This document shows positions 5,976 to 8,059 of a stretch of DNA of 8,059 nucleotides, one piece after another; position 1 is the stretch's first letter, and each line of letters starts with the position of its first letter. The notes under the pieces are model-generated. The model saw only the letters and a list, made by a program, of their open reading frames with translations, searched no databases and was not told the origin of the DNA. The stretch comes from Pseudonocardiales bacterium (GTDB taxonomy: Bacteria; Actinomycetota; Actinomycetes; Mycobacteriales; Pseudonocardiaceae). The DNA lies in contig JACDBJ010000006.1 in assembly GCA_013695005.1 (NCBI GenBank), forward strand, positions 1 to 8,059, written 5' to 3'. The translations under genes were made by a program, and so were the position numbers.

Positions 5976-6613
5976 GACGTCGGCGCGTTGACCATCCGCA
6001 CAGAGACGCCGCCGTCGGGATAGCGGTCGACGACCGACAGCGACGCCAGGTCGAGGTGCAGCCGGTGCAGGAACGCCGGCCCGGAGTCGAGTGCGTCGCG
6101 CAGCAGCAACTTGATCGGCGTGACGTGGCTGACCAGCAGCACAGCCGCCGCCCGGTGCGCGGCGACCAGCTCGTCCCCTGCCGCCGCGACCCGCCGGGCC
6201 ACTGCGTCGAAGCTCTCACCGCCCGGTGGCGTGATGGTCGGATCGGTCAGCCAGCGGGTGTGCAGCTCCGGGTCGCGGGCGGCGGCCTCGGCGAACGTCA
6301 AGCCGTCCCACGCGCCGAAGTCGGTCTCGATCAGCCCGTCGTGCACAGTCAGCGGGACGCCCAGCTCGGCGGCGATGGGCTCGGCGGTCTGCCTCGCACG
6401 CCGCAGTGGAGAGCTGACGACCGCTGCGATCGCTGGGTGGCCGGCGAGGTGGCGGGCGGCGTCGGCGGCCTGCGCGCGACCGTGCTCGGTGAGCGGCGGG
6501 TCGCTGCGGCCGGAGTAGCGGCGTTGGGCGGACAGCTCGGTCTCGCCGTGGCGTAGCAGCAGCAGGCGGGTCGGCTCACCGAGCTGGCCGGTCCAGGTGA
6601 GCCCCCCGGTCAC
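5972..6613 (-). CDS. Histidine phosphatase family protein (phosphoglycerate mutase-like acid phosphatase)
   Basis: Phosphomonoesterase of 213 residues that uses a phospho-histidine intermediate. The nucleophile motif is LLLLRHGETE (17-26, His22). Other active-site elements follow in order: SSPLRRARQTAEPI (67-80, Arg), LIETDFGAWDG (94-104, with the acid Glu96) and the second catalytic His in LVSHVTPIK (160-168, His163). In Streptomyces and mycobacteria the same domain is the C-terminal half of a bifunctional RNase HI/acid phosphatase, sometimes annotated as alpha-ribazole phosphatase (CobC-like). Here it is a separate gene whose GTG (6613) overlaps the RNase H stop in GTGA. The ribosome site is weak, so translation probably depends on coupling. 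The substrate is not known: sugar phosphates, alpha-ribazole phosphate or a nucleotide are possible. It is the last gene of its operon and converges with the VOC gene. Confidence 0.92.
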   Translation of the reverse strand: MTGGLTWTGQLGEPTRLLLLRHGETELSAQRRYSGRSDPPLTEHGRAQAADAARHLAGHPAIAAVVSSPLRRARQTAEPIAAELGVPLTVHDGLIETDFGAWDGLTFAEAAARDPELHTRWLTDPTITPPGGESFDAVARRVAAAGDELVAAHRAAAVLLVSHVTPIKLLLRDALDSGPAFLHRLHLDLASLSVVDRYPDGGVSVRMVNAPTS

Positions 6614-7032
6614 CGCCCGGCCTGGGCCTGGGTGTCCATGGCCTTGTTCGCGAGCTTGTCCGCGCGCGAGTTCTGCGCGCGCGGGATCCAGCTGAAGCTG
6701 ACCGTGTCGAACGAGCGCACCAGTTCGGCGGCCTCCGAGGCCAGCTGGCGCAGGCCGGGGTGCTTGATCTTCCAGCGGCCGCTCATCTGCTCTACCAGCA
6801 GCTTGGAGTCCAGCCGGACGTCGACCTCCCGTGCGCCGCGCTCCTGGGCCGCGCGCAGGCCGGCGATCAGGCCCTGGTACTCGGCGACGTTGTTCGTCGT
6901 GACGCCGAGTCCGCCGAGCGCCTCCACGAGCACCTGGCCGGTGCTGGCGTCGATCACCACGGCGCCGTAGCCGGCCGGCCCTGGGTTGCCCCGCGCGCCG
7001 CCGTCGGCTTCGACGATCACCTTCTCGCTCAC
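6610..7032 (-). CDS. rnhA: Ribonuclease HI
   Basis: Cuts the RNA strand of RNA-DNA hybrids (R-loops, lagging-strand primers). The 140 residues give a complete RNase H fold with all four metal-binding acids: Asp10 in VEADGGARGNPG, Glu51 in NNVAEYQG, Asp75 in VRLDSKLLVEQM and Asp125 in NSRADKLANKA. The basic WKIKHPGL segment (87-94) follows the third acid, as in the RNase H domain of mycobacterial and Streptomyces bifunctional proteins. GTG 7032 is the start because GAGGAG (7046-7041) lies 8 bases upstream and it gives the typical N-terminus SEKVIVEADGG; a longer in-frame start at 7071 would run into the preceding gene. It overlaps the zinc-ribbon gene before it and the phosphatase after it by 4 bp each (GTGA). 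It is stand-alone here, ending 15 residues after Asp125. Confidence 0.95.
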   Translation of the reverse strand: MSEKVIVEADGGARGNPGPAGYGAVVIDASTGQVLVEALGGLGVTTNNVAEYQGLIAGLRAAQERGAREVDVRLDSKLLVEQMSGRWKIKHPGLRQLASEAAELVRSFDTVSFSWIPRAQNSRADKLANKAMDTQAQAGR

Positions 7033-7766
7033 AGGCCGGACTCCTCGGTGCGTACCAGGATCGAGCCGCACTCCTCGCAGCGGACGATCTCGTCGGGCTC
7101 CGCGGAACGCAGCTCGCCGAGCGCGGTGCGGTCCAGGTCCAGCCGGCAGCCGCCGCAGGCGCCGCGCCGCAGTAAAGCGGCGCCGGCGTGGCCCTGGGCA
7201 CGGATGCGTTCGTAGAGGCTGATCAGCTCGGCGGGCAGCTCGGCGGTGATGACCTTGCGCTCGCTGCTCTTGTCCTGCTCGGCGGCGTCGAGGTCGGCCA
7301 TCGCGGCGTCGCGACGGTCGGACGCCTCGGTCAGCGCCTGCTCGGCGGTGGCCAGCTCGGCGCGCGCCTTGTCGAGCTCGGTGCCGACCGACTCGCGCTG
7401 CTCCAGCACCTCCAGCAGCTCGTCCTCCAACACGCCCTGCCGGCGGGCCAGCGTCTCGAGCTCGTGCTGCAGGTCCACCGCCTGCTTGGCCGACACGCCA
7501 CTGCCGGCGAGCAGGTCACGGTCGCGGCCGCCGCGGTCGCGCACGGCGTCCACGTCGCGCTCCAGCCGCCGGATTTCGCGGTCGAGGTCGCTCGCCGAGG
7601 TCTCCCCCGCGCTCACGGCCTCCTGGCTGGCGCGCCTGGTCTGCTCGGCCGTCGCGGCCTCTTGCGCCTCCGGGAGGCTGCCCCGGCGGTGCACGATGCG
7701 GCTCAGCTCACCGTCGACAGTGGCCAGGTCAAGCAGTCGCCGTTGGGTGGCGGGGTCGACCTTCAC
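7029..7766 (-). CDS. C4-type zinc-ribbon coiled-coil protein (DUF164 / Rv2229c-like)
   Basis: Protein of 245 residues: a long antiparallel coiled coil rich in Glu, Arg, Ala and Leu (about 10-180), then a zinc ribbon with Cys204 and Cys207 (ACGGCRLDL) and Cys230 and Cys233 (VRCEECGSILV). It corresponds to the conserved actinobacterial zinc-ribbon family next to Nif3 and RNase H genes (Rv2229c in M. tuberculosis, from memory). Its molecular job is not established; nucleic-acid or protein binding is usually assumed from the fold. GTG 7766 is chosen because a strong ribosome site (GGAAGGA, 7780-7774) lies 7 bases upstream and the N-terminus MKVDPATQRRLLDL fits the family. A longer frame to 7907 overlaps the Nif3-like gene and is not used. 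It is coupled by GTGA overlaps on both sides. Confidence 0.93.
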   Translation of the reverse strand: MKVDPATQRRLLDLATVDGELSRIVHRRGSLPEAQEAATAEQTRRASQEAVSAGETSASDLDREIRRLERDVDAVRDRGGRDRDLLAGSGVSAKQAVDLQHELETLARRQGVLEDELLEVLEQRESVGTELDKARAELATAEQALTEASDRRDAAMADLDAAEQDKSSERKVITAELPAELISLYERIRAQGHAGAALLRRGACGGCRLDLDRTALGELRSAEPDEIVRCEECGSILVRTEESGL

Positions 7767-8059
7767 TGAGCTGTCCTTCCCGGGATGTCGTCCGCGTCCG
7801 CGCTGGTCGCGCTGATGGTCCATGGATCCGTGCGCAGCTGTGAGACGCGGACGTCGACCGTACCCCCCAGCCCGACGCGGATCACCTCCGCTGCCTGCTC
7901 GCACCACGGGTGCTCCGACGCCCAGTGCGCGACGTCCACCAGCGCAGGTGTGGTGCGTCCGGCGACCGTGCCGGCGAGCAGGTGCTCGGCCGCTGGATGG
8001 TGGCGGAGGTCGGCGGTGACGTAGGCGTCGACGCCGGCGGACGTCGCCGCGTCCAGCGC
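7763..8059 (-). CDS. Nif3-like dinuclear metal-centre protein, C-terminal part (5' end outside window)
   Basis: The last 98 codons of a gene that enters from the right edge. The frame reads ALDAATSAGVDAYVTADL then RHHPAAEH (residues 1-26 of the visible part), followed by ALVDVAHWASEHPW (39-52). ADLRHH and VDVAHWASE are typical of the C-terminal half of Nif3/YbgI proteins, where such His and Glu residues hold two metal ions. These proteins were once annotated as GTP cyclohydrolase I type 2; their function is still unsettled. The call is also supported by synteny with Rv2230c, upstream of the zinc-ribbon gene in M. tuberculosis. The tail after VSQLRTDPW is disordered-looking and acidic. The TGA (7765-7763) overlaps the GTG of the zinc-ribbon gene. 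No stop codon interrupts the frame up to the edge. Confidence 0.85.
   Translation of the reverse strand, partial: ALDAATSAGVDAYVTADLRHHPAAEHLLAGTVAGRTTPALVDVAHWASEHPWCEQAAEVIRVGLGGTVDVRVSQLRTDPWTISATSADADDIPGRTAQ
7774..7780 (-). promoter_or_regulatory. Strong ribosome binding site of the zinc-ribbon gene
   Basis: GGAAGGA on the minus strand, 7 bases before GTG 7766 and inside the end of the Nif3-like gene. It decides the start against the longer open frame and shows that the gene can load its own ribosomes despite the overlap. Confidence 0.75.

Noticed and set aside
5972..7201. One 409-codon frame covering the phosphatase and the RNase HI region
   Set aside because: Only the part from GTG 6613 onward codes for the phosphatase; the part opposite RNase HI is an Arg/Ala-rich shadow in the wrong frame.
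1..8059. CRISPR array, toxin-antitoxin, restriction or other defence genes
   Set aside because: No spaced direct repeats and no proteins of those families on either strand; all supported genes are metabolic, regulatory, RNA-processing or recombinase.

Overview
This window looks like the chromosome of a very GC-rich actinomycete, probably a Streptomyces/Pseudonocardia-type lineage; the exact genus cannot be read from it. The reasons are the strong G/C preference at third codon positions, frequent GTG/TTG starts, 4-bp GTGA gene overlaps, and the order Nif3-like / zinc-ribbon coiled coil / RNase HI / histidine phosphatase, which matches my memory of the Rv2230c-Rv2229c-Rv2228c region of mycobacteria.

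Layout, left to right. (1) 1-613, +: the C-terminal catalytic domain of a tyrosine recombinase, cut by the window edge and less GC-biased than its neighbours. (2) About 639-1056, -: the RNase P RNA gene rnpB, facing the integrase with only about 25 bp between them. This suggests an integrated element whose attachment site is the 3' end of rnpB. (3) 1138-1899, +: a TauE/SafE (TSUP) membrane permease. (4) 1985-4230, -: a two-gene operon, mch-like then mct-like, joined by an ATGA overlap. It encodes a double-hotdog mesaconyl-CoA (2-methylfumaryl-CoA) hydratase and a CaiB/BaiF mesaconyl-CoA C1-C4 CoA transferase. (5) 4280-5059, +: a divergent AraC-family regulator, the likely controller of that operon. 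(6) 5070-5510, -: a 5'-truncated alpha/beta-hydrolase remnant. (7) 5580-5975, +: a small VOC/glyoxalase-fold protein. (8) 5972-8059, -: a tightly coupled operon, Nif3-like (partial) > zinc-ribbon coiled coil > RNase HI > histidine phosphatase, in which all three junctions are GTGA overlaps.

How the genes work together. The mch/mct pair would interconvert beta-methylmalyl-CoA, mesaconyl-C1-CoA and mesaconyl-C4-CoA, the chemistry known from the 3-hydroxypropionate bi-cycle; no lyase or C4-CoA hydratase is in view, so the full route is unknown. The right-hand operon is conserved housekeeping, but RNase HI and phosphatase are two overlapping genes here, whereas related actinomycetes have them as one bifunctional protein. 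I see no CRISPR array, defence system, tRNA or insertion sequence. The points most worth following are the integrase-rnpB junction, the mesaconyl-CoA module, the split RNase H/phosphatase and the hydrolase remnant.
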